The notes under the pieces are model-generated. The model searched no databases. It was not told the origin of the DNA and saw only the letters and a list, made by a program, of their open reading frames with translations. This document shows positions 13,565 to 21,613 of a DNA stretch of 44,276 bases, in pieces (position 1 is the stretch's first letter; each line of letters starts with the position of its first letter). The stretch covers positions 1 through 44,276 of IMG/VR virus record IMGVR_UViG_3300023251_000005; one strand, written 5' to 3'. The stretch comes from a virus. The translations under genes and the position numbers were made by a program.

Positions 13565-16035
13565 CAGATTTCCTCCTTGTTAAAAGGTAATACGGTTGCT
13601 GCCTGTTTGTTTTCATCAACCCCATCGAACAGGTCGCGTCTATAGGGCATATCAAAGTATCGACCGAGAGCGCCTTTCACACGTTTGAGTACGCTGCGAC
13701 CGGCAAGCCGCTTGAGCACAGCCCCCGCTTTGGTCATCTGACTGCGGTTAGGTTGGCGCATGCCAATGACACCGAGGACCTCTGCTGCGGTCATGGGGTT
13801 ATTCCATGAAGCCTTGAGCGAATCAAACTTGAAGCCCTTCTGCATGCCATCCTCCAGAGGGTCACCGATCTCGTGCTGTCTGTTCAGCTCGTTGAGCACG
13901 CGCATCTCTTCTGGGTTTAAGAACCATGACTCTTTAAGATCAAACAGGATCTTAACTTCAGCCCACACCTGCTGCATGTTGATGTCGTGGTTGAAGTTGA
14001 TCTCCAGAGCATCAACAGTCCACCACCGAGAGTTGCCGGTTGGATCTACCAGGTAGTCCTGATCGTTGACAGTGCCACCGAAGATGGTCTGTCGTTTGAA
14101 CACATCAGGTGCGCGTGAGTAAGGAGTGCGAAGCTCGTCTTTCATTTGCGAGGTGAACGCTTTGAGCCGGGAGATGTCTGCCTTTTTAAATGTAGCGTCA
14201 AGCTCACCCAACTCAACGAGCCAGTGCTGTATCACGAGCATCACCGAGTCCTTGTTCGCAGGATCTAACTGCTTACCTTCACCGAACGCGCTTGGTACCT
14301 TAGAACAAAGCCGCCTGAACCATGAAGTCTTGCCCACATTCTGCTCACCAGTGAACACGAGCACACCCCGGCAGCTAAAATCCGGCTGATACAGAGCCGC
14401 TATGCCCTGCAGGAGCCACCTTTTCAAATACACACGCCATTGATCCTCATAGCCCGGTACAACCGTCACAGTCTGAGCCAGAGCTTCTAACCGGGTGACA
14501 CCATCCCACTTAGCAGACTCGATATGGTCGCGGACCGGATGGTATGCGTTCTCTTCGCTGATGAGTTGAATGAAGCTCTGCATCCGGGTGAAGGGCATGC
14601 CATGCCTCACGCACAGCTCTTCTATAAATGCGAGTGCAGTGTTAGCGATACGATCACTGTCAGCGAACCGACCGTCCGTGAGCTTGAACTCCACCTTCCG
14701 GGTCATCAGGTTGTACGCTAATCCTACGCGATAAGCCTTGAGCAGTGCCCGGAAGTTTTCAACACGACCGACCGGCTTGCCCTTCTTGTTCACGTGTGGA
14801 AACTCAACACCGAAGCTGCCACCCTCCATCCACTGACCGAGAGATGCGTCACCGGAGATGATCTCACGTGCCTGCTTCCACTTACGCTCTGGATCGTTGG
14901 TGCATGACTCGTGAAAGCACTGATAGAACAGCATGCCCTCTACACTCTGACACACTGCAGCTTCACCACCTGCATGTGTTGGATCGAACAGGCACCGCTC
15001 CAGAATGTACATGGTGCAGCCGCCTGGACCTTCCTTAACTGTATTGACTTTGATGTTGTTGTCACGCAGGTACTCATCCAACCTGAGTGAGCCGCCTTGC
15101 CTCAGAGGTTCAACGCCATCAATAGAGTTGAACATGTCAGCTTTGTCCGGTCGCGGATGGTTGCTGCCTGCCGGAGCCGGTGCGCGAGGAACGTCTTGCA
15201 CCTCTTCTTCACCGAGCGATTTACGCATGTAGTCCACAGCCTGCTGCAGCAGCTCCAGAGTGACAGGTGGTGTGTCCTCTGTCACCTCTGGTATGTAGAG
15301 AGCACAACTCCTGCGATGTGGTCTGGTTTCAGTAGCGTCACCCTTGCGGACCACAGTGCCGTATGCCTTGGTGAGTCTGCCCGGTGTGAACACTGTAGTA
15401 TCAAACTTGAGCGGTAGTTCAGGGTTGGTAGGTGCTTGCCATTTACCGAGCAACGAGAGGAACTCTTTAGCGAGGGCTGCGTTCTCTTTGGTGTTAGCAA
15501 AGTGTGCCTTATACATAAGATGAGCACCGTTGCCTGAATCGCACACCATCGGCTCCGACCAGAAGAAGGTGTTCCTGATCCGGGTGCGTGTCGTGTCAGC
15601 CATTGCGATAGCTGCATCATGCTCCGGGTCCGTTGATGAGATACCTGCAGGAAGGTCAACATCAATATCAATAAAAAGATTAGTGTACTGCTCGATGTCG
15701 ATGTCGCGTGTGCGTGCTGCCCCGGCTGTGAGTTGGTTGTTGCTGCGACCGAGCAGAGTCTCCGGGGGTTGATTGACTGTGAAGTATATAGACTCAGGAT
15801 ACTCAGGTTCGCCTGATCTACCGCGCCAACCCTTATCGAGATCCCGGATCGCACTGATGAGTTTTTTTACATCATTATACCAACCGGCTAAGATGCCCTT
15901 GTTGCCACCACAGAACCCTCTCCAGAGTCCGCGCTGCTCACCTCTGCATCCTGCCGCCATAACTTCAACCACGCCACCTAAGCTGCCAAGCTCCGGGTGC
16001 ATGAACTTCAATACATCTGCAATAGTATAACTCAT
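13564..16035 (-). CDS. Primase-helicase: PrimPol-like N-terminus plus VirE-type superfamily 3-like ATPase
   Basis: This is an 823-residue replication protein. The N-terminal AEP/PrimPol-like region shows DIDVD (residues 123-127), SGNGAH (about 167-172) and then FDTTVFTPGRLTKAYGTVVR, the motif order of archaeo-eukaryotic primases. A linker with several cysteines and histidines (about 300-400) may bind zinc. The C-terminal half is the virulence-associated E family ATPase: HPVRDHIESAKWDGVTRL, Walker A GEQNVGKTS (near 562), acidic Walker B-like HWLVELGELD (near 608), and the sensor region FGGTVNDQDYLVDPTGNSRW. It should synthesise primers and unwind DNA at the origin. GGAG precedes ATG 16035. The repeat arrays lie just downstream, as for other iteron-binding primase-helicases. 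Confidence 0.88.
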   Translation of the reverse strand: MSYTIADVLKFMHPELGSLGGVVEVMAAGCRGEQRGLWRGFCGGNKGILAGWYNDVKKLISAIRDLDKGWRGRSGEPEYPESIYFTVNQPPETLLGRSNNQLTAGAARTRDIDIEQYTNLFIDIDVDLPAGISSTDPEHDAAIAMADTTRTRIRNTFFWSEPMVCDSGNGAHLMYKAHFANTKENAALAKEFLSLLGKWQAPTNPELPLKFDTTVFTPGRLTKAYGTVVRKGDATETRPHRRSCALYIPEVTEDTPPVTLELLQQAVDYMRKSLGEEEVQDVPRAPAPAGSNHPRPDKADMFNSIDGVEPLRQGGSLRLDEYLRDNNIKVNTVKEGPGGCTMYILERCLFDPTHAGGEAAVCQSVEGMLFYQCFHESCTNDPERKWKQAREIISGDASLGQWMEGGSFGVEFPHVNKKGKPVGRVENFRALLKAYRVGLAYNLMTRKVEFKLTDGRFADSDRIANTALAFIEELCVRHGMPFTRMQSFIQLISEENAYHPVRDHIESAKWDGVTRLEALAQTVTVVPGYEDQWRVYLKRWLLQGIAALYQPDFSCRGVLVFTGEQNVGKTSWFRRLCSKVPSAFGEGKQLDPANKDSVMLVIQHWLVELGELDATFKKADISRLKAFTSQMKDELRTPYSRAPDVFKRQTIFGGTVNDQDYLVDPTGNSRWWTVDALEINFNHDINMQQVWAEVKILFDLKESWFLNPEEMRVLNELNRQHEIGDPLEDGMQKGFKFDSLKASWNNPMTAAEVLGVIGMRQPNRSQMTKAGAVLKRLAGRSVLKRVKGALGRYFDMPYRRDLFDGVDENKQAATVLPFNKEEI

Positions 16036-16086
16036 ACCAACAACTCCACGTTATAAGGTTTCGGGCCAGTCACCTACAACGCAGAA

Positions 16087-16335
16087 CTATTCCACTTTTG
16101 GTGAGAAGTATGGGTTGGCCGTCTCAGTGTTCAACATCCAATCCTTCCAAGGAATGTTGATGCCCACCTTGAGTGCTGCAGCAGCTAACCTGTCTGCCAT
16201 GTCACGCTTTGGCACACGACACCTGCGCGCGAGGATCTCGTTGAGATGCTGCCGGGAGATCCCTGCGCCATCTGCAACACGCGACTTCTGTGTGCGCTTC
16301 CATAGTGGGGTTTCCGCTTCGGCAATTTTAGGCAT
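16087..16335 (-). CDS. HTH protein, Cro/repressor-like
   Basis: This 82-residue protein has a helix-turn-helix of the XRE/YdaS type: KSRVADGAGISRQHLNEILA, then RRCRVPKRDMADRLAAAA. It ends with a short non-HTH tail (WMLNTETANPYFSPKVE). It is the first gene of the leftward unit and lies beside the divergent promoter region, the standard place for a phage transcription switch. GGAG is 7 bases upstream of ATG 16335. There is no recognisable C-terminal cleavage or dimerisation domain, so a Cro-like role is favoured over a CI-like one. No integrase was found. Confidence 0.75.
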   Translation of the reverse strand: MPKIAEAETPLWKRTQKSRVADGAGISRQHLNEILARRCRVPKRDMADRLAAAALKVGINIPWKDWMLNTETANPYFSPKVE

Positions 16336-16368
16336 GTTCAGACTCCATAAAAAGATTATATATTTTGT

Positions 16369-16483
16369 ATTATACGTTCTTTACACTACCCTATCGGACA
16401 AGTCAAGCATAAAATAAAGCTAAAGTTTATTTTAATAAAGTCGAAAATAATGCTTGACAGATGCAAAGTGGAGGGTGTATAAG
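16369..16483. promoter_or_regulatory. Divergent promoter/operator region
   Basis: Rightward: TTGACA at 16454-16459 and TATAAG at 16478-16483 (18-base spacer), upstream of thyX. Leftward: TTGACT at 16406-16401 on the minus strand with a weak TAAAGA 17 bases on, and a separate perfect TATAAT (plus ATTATA 16369-16374). GTCAAGCAT (16402-16410) and ATGCTTGAC (16450-16458) form a 9-bp inverted repeat with an AT-rich centre; each arm carries one -35-like hexamer. The likely ligand is the adjacent HTH protein. Confidence 0.65.
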
Positions 16484-16546
16484 AGCAGCAGTAGTTGATT
16501 GTGTGTAGTGTTTACAGTGTTTAAATCATTTTAAGGAGGAAAAGCT

Positions 16547-17224
16547 ATGCAGTTATTAAAACCGGGATTTAATTTTGAGAACTTCGACAGTGAAGCGTTG
16601 TTGCACAAAATAGAAGAAGCTGGTCGTGTTTGCTACCAAAGCGCAAGTGGGGCTGAGAGTGCGAACACCTTCATATCTAATATCATAAAACGCGGACATG
16701 AGTCTGTCCTTGAACATGAAAAAATCACAGCAGTTGTTATTTGTGATCGCGGTGTTACCCATGAAATCGTCCGGCACCGTCTGGCGAGCTACTCGCAAGA
16801 GTCAACCCGGTATTGCAACTACTCTGGGGGCGTTGCTTTTATTATCCCTCCTTGGGTTGCGGCCCAGCCGGGCAGATACCCGATTGATTGGTTATGGTTA
16901 CATGGTGACCCACGAGGTTGCCCGGACGCGTTATTAAAACCAGAAAACAGTGCGGCAGTTGTCTGGTTTTGGAACATGGCGGTTGCTGAGCGCGACTACT
17001 TGAAATTGCTAAAAAGAGGTTGGTCACCACAGGAAGCACGATCCGTGCTCCCCAACAGCCTGAAAACAGAGATCGTGATGACCATGAACATCCGAGAGTG
17101 GCGGCACTTCTTCAAGCTCCGCACAGCGCCCGCCGCGCACCCACAGATGAGAGAAGTGGCGTGCCCAATGCTGACCGTCCTTCAAAAGCGGTTGCCTGTT
17201 CTCTTTGAGGATATAAAAATATGA
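16547..17224 (+). CDS. thyX: Flavin-dependent thymidylate synthase ThyX
   Basis: This 225-residue enzyme methylates dUMP to dTMP using FAD and methylenetetrahydrofolate. The signature RHR-x7-S is present (EIVRHRLASYSQESTRYCNY), and an N-terminal HESVLEHEKIT matches the family. The C-terminal FKLRTAPAAHPQMREVACPM is also conserved in ThyX. The gene leads the rightward operon behind a strong promoter and AAGGAGG. It supplies thymidylate for phage DNA synthesis and would complement hosts using either ThyA or ThyX. Confidence 0.95.
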   Translation: MQLLKPGFNFENFDSEALLHKIEEAGRVCYQSASGAESANTFISNIIKRGHESVLEHEKITAVVICDRGVTHEIVRHRLASYSQESTRYCNYSGGVAFIIPPWVAAQPGRYPIDWLWLHGDPRGCPDALLKPENSAAVVWFWNMAVAERDYLKLLKRGWSPQEARSVLPNSLKTEIVMTMNIREWRHFFKLRTAPAAHPQMREVACPMLTVLQKRLPVLFEDIKI

Positions 17225-17382
17225 ACACCGCAACCGTGAAACGAGTTTGGCTGACGAGGTATGGCAAGCCAAAGAAAAACCCGGAGTATCTTATCGAGCG
17301 AATGAGGCGTGCGCTCAAAAAGCGAAAAGCCATTTTTGGTGAGAGCAACGAACGGGAACGTGTCACTTTTACGTGGGTGTGA
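17221..17382 (+). CDS. Basic 53-residue protein
   Basis: ATG 17221 overlaps the thyX stop (ATGA), and the frame runs to TGA at 17380-17382. The product is strongly basic (RVWLTRYGKPKKNP, then RMRRALKKRKAIFG), consistent with nucleic-acid or membrane-surface binding. No family is recognised. The tight coupling to thyX on one side and a 2-base gap to the next gene on the other support it being real. Confidence 0.7.
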   Translation: MNTATVKRVWLTRYGKPKKNPEYLIERMRRALKKRKAIFGESNERERVTFTWV

Positions 17383-17384
17383 TT

Positions 17385-17906
17385 ATGAGAAACGCTTGGG
17401 ATCTATTAACACTGTTGGCAGTCGTTTGCATCCTCTTCGCTGCAGCCACCTATCAGGTAGCGCGGCAGCATGAGATCATCGCTAAGCTGCAGCATGACAA
17501 CAGGAAGCAGAGTACAACGCTTGCGGTGTGTCAGTCGCAGGTCGAGCGGCAGGCAGATCTCCTGCACAAGGCTTTTGGTGAACCAGTGGGGCAGCGTCCG
17601 CTTCTGACTAAGAAGGTCATAGCGACAGCCTACACAGCTCGCGCGGAGGAGTGCGATGGCACCCCTTGGTTCACAGCAAGCATGACACTCAGTAGGGTTG
17701 GTGTACTTGCAGTCAGCCGGGATCTCGAAGCCTTGGGGCTGACGCTTGGCAAGACTGTAATCATTAAAGGCATGGGACTGTTCCGCATCGAGGACCGCAT
17801 GAACGCTAGATGGTTCAACCGTGTGGACATCCTGCACGCGAACGTAGAGGCTGCACGCAGGTTCGCTAAACAAGACATTGAAATATTATGGATAGGAGAG
17901 GGATGA
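17385..17906 (+). CDS. Membrane-anchored 3D-domain protein
   Basis: ATG 17385 gives 173 residues (GTG starts at 17373 or 17379 are alternatives). An N-terminal transmembrane helix (about residues 4-22, WDLLTLLAVVCILFAAATYQ) is followed by a short coiled coil. The C-terminal 3D domain is a double-psi beta-barrel named for three aspartates, with TAYTARAEECDGTPWFTAS, VLAVSRDLEALGLTLG and FRIEDRMNARWFNRVDIL. 3D and RlpA-like folds often cleave or bind peptidoglycan. Its early-operon position is unusual for a lysis gene, so a cell-wall role early in infection or a lysis role are both possible. Confidence 0.8.
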   Translation: MRNAWDLLTLLAVVCILFAAATYQVARQHEIIAKLQHDNRKQSTTLAVCQSQVERQADLLHKAFGEPVGQRPLLTKKVIATAYTARAEECDGTPWFTASMTLSRVGVLAVSRDLEALGLTLGKTVIIKGMGLFRIEDRMNARWFNRVDILHANVEAARRFAKQDIEILWIGEG

Positions 17907-18205
17907 TGGATTGCCCACAATTTCCAGACGAACAAAAATACTCAACTAAAGAAATGGCGCAGGCTGCAGGAGTGAAAGTGTCCAGAGTACGGCAGTGGGT
18001 GGACCGAGGGATCATAGTGCCTGCGTACCCCGGACGCGGCACCGGGAACCGCAGCTTCTGGACGTTTGAAAACATGGTCGAAGTGGCTGTGCTTAAAAAA
18101 CTAGGTGACCTAGGTTTTTCACTAGAACGGGTGTCTGGTCTGTTAGACGCAGATGCTCTAAAAAACGAGCCACGATCTTATCTCAGCAAAGGGGGCAGAA
18201 TATGA
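17903..18205 (+). CDS. MerR-type HTH DNA-binding protein
   Basis: ATG 17903 (or 17906) overlaps the upstream stop, with AGGAGAG just before it. The protein of about 100 residues begins MMDCPQFPDEQKYSTKEMAQ. It continues AGVKVSRVRQWVDRGIIVPA, a MerR-like winged helix that reads KYST-K-EMA-x-GV-x-x-R-x-W-D-G-IV-P. A second helical segment (FSLERVSGLLDADAL) follows. No metal- or drug-sensing tail exists. It probably regulates phage or host transcription. Confidence 0.75.
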   Translation: MMDCPQFPDEQKYSTKEMAQAAGVKVSRVRQWVDRGIIVPAYPGRGTGNRSFWTFENMVEVAVLKKLGDLGFSLERVSGLLDADALKNEPRSYLSKGGRI

Positions 18206-18450
18206 CCGAGACAGCAAAAGCACGTAAAAAGAGAATATCCAAGCACGGAACGTACATGGGACCAGTGACGCGGCTCCTCTGCAGGGAGGCGCTCATCATG
18301 GAGCTGCTACCACCAGACCCGGAGCGAGTTGAAGCGCAGTTCGATGACATAGATCTTGACCATGACATTGAGGACCTCACAGACGGTGTGGCGCATGGTT
18401 GGAAGATTTACCTGCGTAAACACTTTGTCATGGACGAGGGAGGAGCCTGA
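18202..18450 (+). CDS. Hypothetical acidic 82-residue protein
   Basis: ATG 18202 overlaps the previous stop by four bases. The start is basic (MTETAKARKKRISKHGTYMG) and the middle is acidic (FDDIDLDHDIEDLTDG). The end is FVMDEGGA. No family is recognised. It sits between two regulators and its TGA overlaps the ATG of the next gene by one base, so it belongs to the same coupled chain. Confidence 0.65.
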   Translation: MTETAKARKKRISKHGTYMGPVTRLLCREALIMELLPPDPERVEAQFDDIDLDHDIEDLTDGVAHGWKIYLRKHFVMDEGGA

Positions 18451-19103
18451 TGCGAAGAGAATCCAAGGCGCTTGAGCGTGCGCTAGAAGGTTTTATTGTT
18501 TATGGGTGGGATAGCCCGGAGTACATGAACCCGGAGCAGGCTTTGGTAGCCAAGCAATATACGCAGTGTCTACAGGCTGCGCTGCACGCGGGTCTTATGA
18601 GTTTGTCACCGCGTGAGTTCATATATGTGTCGCTGCGGTATGGCACCCTCTCCGCAGAGGGTGAGCCTTGCACCCTCCGGGTGATAGCAGACTTAGAGGG
18701 TATCAGCCCCACGCGTGTTTCTCAAATCATAGCAAAAGCATTGCGGAAACTCAAACACCCGAAGCACAAAGCACTGCATGCGATACACCCTTACAAAAAA
18801 GCAGTGCCTGTAGAAATAAAGGAGTACGTTCCTGAAAAGAAAACACCTCAGAAGCTGCAGGAGTGCTCTGCTTGTTGGATTGGGGCCACGCACCACCTGA
18901 GTGATAGATGCGGAATAACACCGAGGCGCGGCAGTATTTATATGGTGGTCTGTGAAAAGAAGCACGTGTACAACAGCACACAGTTCATTAAGTGCCCAAT
19001 ATGCGCTGCTGCAGAAGCCACAAGGCTGAAGGTGTTGGCTTATAAAAACGCAGCACTGAAAGACAGGGCACAGCATAGATACAAACATGATTACGTCATA
19101 TAG
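18450..19103 (+). CDS. Sigma-70 region 4-like protein with cysteine-rich C-terminus
   Basis: This 217-residue protein has a segment at about 51-112 that matches sigma-70 region 4: SLSPREFIYVSLRYG, then LRVIADLEGISPTRVSQIIA and KALRKLKHP. The last part is nearly the classic region 4.2 recognition helix and KALRKLRHP tail. No region 2 is visible. The C-terminal half has cysteine pairs (ECSACWIG, DRCG, VCEKKHV, KCPICAAAEA) that could form zinc-binding knuckles. It might recruit or redirect host RNA polymerase. ATG 18450 overlaps the previous TGA by one base. A plain HTH regulator is the alternative. Confidence 0.7.
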   Translation: MRRESKALERALEGFIVYGWDSPEYMNPEQALVAKQYTQCLQAALHAGLMSLSPREFIYVSLRYGTLSAEGEPCTLRVIADLEGISPTRVSQIIAKALRKLKHPKHKALHAIHPYKKAVPVEIKEYVPEKKTPQKLQECSACWIGATHHLSDRCGITPRRGSIYMVVCEKKHVYNSTQFIKCPICAAAEATRLKVLAYKNAALKDRAQHRYKHDYVI

Positions 19104-19136
19104 ACAAACCACTCAACCCACTCAAGGAGAAGCACT

Positions 19137-19337
19137 ATGAAGTTTAACACATTTTTTAATCCGAGCGTTATGTCTTCTAATCCCAAGGCGGGTATGTCAC
19201 CAATGGCGATGTTCGCTGCCTTGAGGCAGGGGCACACAGGCTCTCCGGCTGACTTCTACACAGGTGCTTCTAAAACCTTCAAGCAGAACAGACGCAAAGA
19301 ATTGAAAAAGTCTGCACGCAGAAAGGCTCGGAGATAG
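19137..19337 (+). CDS. Small basic protein
   Basis: This 66-residue protein (MKFNTFFNPSVMSSNPKAGM start) ends in a strongly basic helix (FKQNRRKELKKSARRKARR). AAGGAG lies 7 bases before ATG 19137. No family is recognised. A basic tail suggests nucleic acid binding. It is followed two bases later by a zinc-ribbon gene. Confidence 0.7.
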   Translation: MKFNTFFNPSVMSSNPKAGMSPMAMFAALRQGHTGSPADFYTGASKTFKQNRRKELKKSARRKARR

Positions 19338-19338
19338 C

Positions 19339-19485
19339 ATGTTGTATCCTGACGGAAACGAATATTGGGTACACAAACAAACACTCTACAGAGTGCTCCG
19401 GGTTCGGTGTTCGCGGTGTAGCATGTGGTTTAAGGGTGTCCGAGCACTCACGTGCCCCTACTGCGGAGAGGACAACGAAACATGA
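19339..19485 (+). CDS. 48-residue zinc-ribbon protein
   Basis: The frame begins MLYPDGNEYWVHKQTLYRVL and contains CSRC and CPYC knuckles separated by WFKGVRALT, a complete small zinc ribbon. Its TGA overlaps the SNF2 gene ATG (ATGA), which also fixes the start of that helicase at 19482. It could bind DNA or the helicase. Confidence 0.75.
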   Translation: MLYPDGNEYWVHKQTLYRVLRVRCSRCSMWFKGVRALTCPYCGEDNET

Positions 19486-21077
19486 TCCTGAACTACAACA
19501 CAGCCGACAAGTATTTCTACATCCGACCACAGGACATGTACAGATACGACATAAGTCCGGTGATGGCTGCAGGGATGCAATGGTCTGATGACTTGGGTGT
19601 GTGGTTCACTGCAGATCCTTACCGGGCTTTGTCGCTGCCCACAGGCACCATGCCAAGCCCCTCTGCTTTCGAGGTGACAAAGCCCTACATATCAAACAGA
19701 GTAACAAGTCAGGCGAGCCGCATCGAGGGACTGCCCAACATCCCGGCACCTGCAGCCGAAGAGTACCTTGACTTTCAAGAGGCAGGTGTCGCGGTCCTCT
19801 ATGATAGGTTCAGTGCAGGACATCGCGCTGCGCTGCTTGCAGATCCGATGGGCGTTGGTAAAACCATTCAAGCCTGCGGACTGATAAACTACTGCTACTT
19901 TGACCCGAAGCGCGTGCTTGTAATTTCCCCGGCATCGCTCCGGTTGAACTGGCAGCGCGAGATGGACAAGTGGATACTCTGGTCCGGCAAAGCATTCCCG
20001 GTGCTGCACAGTAGCTACGCAGACGCGTACAGATCCGGCTCGCTGTTGATCTCATACGAAATGACACTCAATGACAGGCTGTTCGACTACCTCATCTCAC
20101 AGCAGTGGGATCTGGTGATCGCTGATGAGGCTCACTACCTGAAAAACTTTGAAGCTGAGCGCACCAAGCGCGTGCTCGCTCCCGGCGGAATCGCGGACCA
20201 TGCAACGCATGTGCTGCCGATGACAGGCACACCAATCCCTAATTGGGCACACGAGTTCTACCCCATGCTGAGCAGCCTCGCGCCTGATGTTATTAGCGGC
20301 ATGACAGAGCGGCAGTTCTCCGGGCGCTATACAGCCGGGTTCATGGGGGATCATGGTTGGCAGGTCACAGATGGCAGGAACCATGCAGAGCTCGGGTGGA
20401 GATTACGCGGATCAGGGTTCATGGTGCGGCGAGATAAACGCGCTGTGCTGCCTCAGTTGCCCCCTGAGCGCAATCAAATCGTAGTCCTGCCGCAGAACCG
20501 GGGCACAGCTCAGATCGTCCGTAAGGAGCAAGATAACGCTCCATTCACGGCTGAAGAGATCCTCAGAGCCGGTCAGCCTCTTGGATACGGAGCGACACCA
20601 GAGCTGCGGCATGAGATGGGGCTTGAAAAGGTGCCGGACTGCCTTGCTTGGGTGAAGGATGTGCTCGATGGTGGCTGCGAGAAGATCGTACTGTTCGGCT
20701 ATCATCAGGATGTTTTAGAGAACATGTTTGAAGGACTTAAAAAGTACAACCCGGTCATGGTCTATGGTCCTACACCAATGACGACCCGGCAGGCAAACGT
20801 GGATCGCTTTCAGCAAGATCCAAACTGCCGCGTCATCATTGGTAGTTGGCAGCCCCTCGGCACCGGTTGGACTTTGACTGCAGCGCACGCGTGTACGTTT
20901 GTCGAGGGTAGCTTCGTACCGAAGGATAACGAGCAATGCAAGGACCGGATAGTGCGTATTGGTACAGAAGCAGAGTACATCAATGTGTACTATCTGGTAG
21001 TTGAAGGATCTACAGAAGCATCAGTGTTGGCTAAGGCTGCTATGAAATTAGAAAACACAAACCGGATTTTAAAATGA
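19482..21077 (+). CDS. SNF2-type DEAD-like helicase/ATPase
   Basis: ATG 19482 gives 531 residues; it overlaps the upstream stop and has GGAGAGG 10 bases before it. Motif I is LADPMGVGKTIQACGLINYC, motif Ia VLVISPASLRLNWQREMDKW, motif II VIADEAHYLKN (DEAH), motif III MTGTPIPNWAHEF, and the C-terminal RecA-like lobe has VIIGSWQPLGTGWTLTAA then CKDRIVRIG. Single-subunit SNF2-like proteins of this short type are common beside phage polymerases. It probably translocates on duplex DNA in replication or recombination. Confidence 0.9.
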   Translation: MILNYNTADKYFYIRPQDMYRYDISPVMAAGMQWSDDLGVWFTADPYRALSLPTGTMPSPSAFEVTKPYISNRVTSQASRIEGLPNIPAPAAEEYLDFQEAGVAVLYDRFSAGHRAALLADPMGVGKTIQACGLINYCYFDPKRVLVISPASLRLNWQREMDKWILWSGKAFPVLHSSYADAYRSGSLLISYEMTLNDRLFDYLISQQWDLVIADEAHYLKNFEAERTKRVLAPGGIADHATHVLPMTGTPIPNWAHEFYPMLSSLAPDVISGMTERQFSGRYTAGFMGDHGWQVTDGRNHAELGWRLRGSGFMVRRDKRAVLPQLPPERNQIVVLPQNRGTAQIVRKEQDNAPFTAEEILRAGQPLGYGATPELRHEMGLEKVPDCLAWVKDVLDGGCEKIVLFGYHQDVLENMFEGLKKYNPVMVYGPTPMTTRQANVDRFQQDPNCRVIIGSWQPLGTGWTLTAAHACTFVEGSFVPKDNEQCKDRIVRIGTEAEYINVYYLVVEGSTEASVLAKAAMKLENTNRILK

Positions 21078-21253
21078 GAGTTACCACATTAAAAAACTGC
21101 TATTGCCACACTTGTGAGAGAGCATTTCACTACCTTGGGATTACAAGGCACCGGGCGATGCACAGAGATAGAAAAGAAAACTGCACCATCGAGTTTACAC
21201 ATGGTGACATTTATGAGTACCAATATGCCAACCCAAAACCAAAGGGAGACTGA
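21074..21253 (+). CDS. 59-residue C2H2 zinc-finger protein
   Basis: The frame (MRVTTLKNCYCHTCERAFHY start) has the pattern C-x2-C-x11-H-x4-H: CHTC, then TRHRAMHRDRKEN. ATG 21074 overlaps the SNF2 stop (ATGA). It ends NPKPKGD just before the next gene. Similar single C2H2 fingers occur in phage genomes; DNA binding is likely. Confidence 0.7.
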   Translation: MRVTTLKNCYCHTCERAFHYLGITRHRAMHRDRKENCTIEFTHGDIYEYQYANPKPKGD

Positions 21254-21254
21254 T

Positions 21255-21602
21255 ATGAAATGCAGAGGGTATAAACCCTTCTCGATGTTTAAGCGTGCAC
21301 AGGTCGTGGAGTACAAACTGAAAATGTTCTCTTCAAAAACACCAGAAGAAAACCTAGCAATCGCAGTTATAGTAGGCGCGATGAATGACTTTATAAAAAC
21401 CGAACCCAAACAGGGTGGAAAGGAGAGAGAAGGTGGTTTTGAGTCAAGGCACGGCAAGTGGAAGTCCAGACGCAACAAGGCTCTGGAATTTTTAACTGGA
21501 GAGATGCAGGCAATCGACACCTGCAACATCGAACCGACATGGGTGCATAGATTGTTGAAAGAATGTGGAGTCATTACAGGCTCTGAAACCAAAATCGCAT
21601 AA
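21255..21602 (+). CDS. Hypothetical 115-residue protein
   Basis: ATG 21255 (MKCRGYKPFSMFKRAQVVEY) is chosen because AAAGGGAG precedes it and the longer frame would overlap the zinc-finger gene. The protein is basic and helical, with a lysine/arginine-rich middle (FESRHGKWKSRRNKALEF) and a C-terminal hydrophobic helix (VHRLLKECGVIT). No family is recognised. Confidence 0.65.
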   Translation: MKCRGYKPFSMFKRAQVVEYKLKMFSSKTPEENLAIAVIVGAMNDFIKTEPKQGGKEREGGFESRHGKWKSRRNKALEFLTGEMQAIDTCNIEPTWVHRLLKECGVITGSETKIA

Positions 21603-21613
21603 GGAGTATGAGT

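Noticed and set aside
16036-16546. Lysogeny module (integrase, CI-type repressor, attachment site)
   Set aside because: Only a small Cro-like HTH gene is present; there is no recombinase and no attachment-site-like repeat, so temperate growth is not supported.
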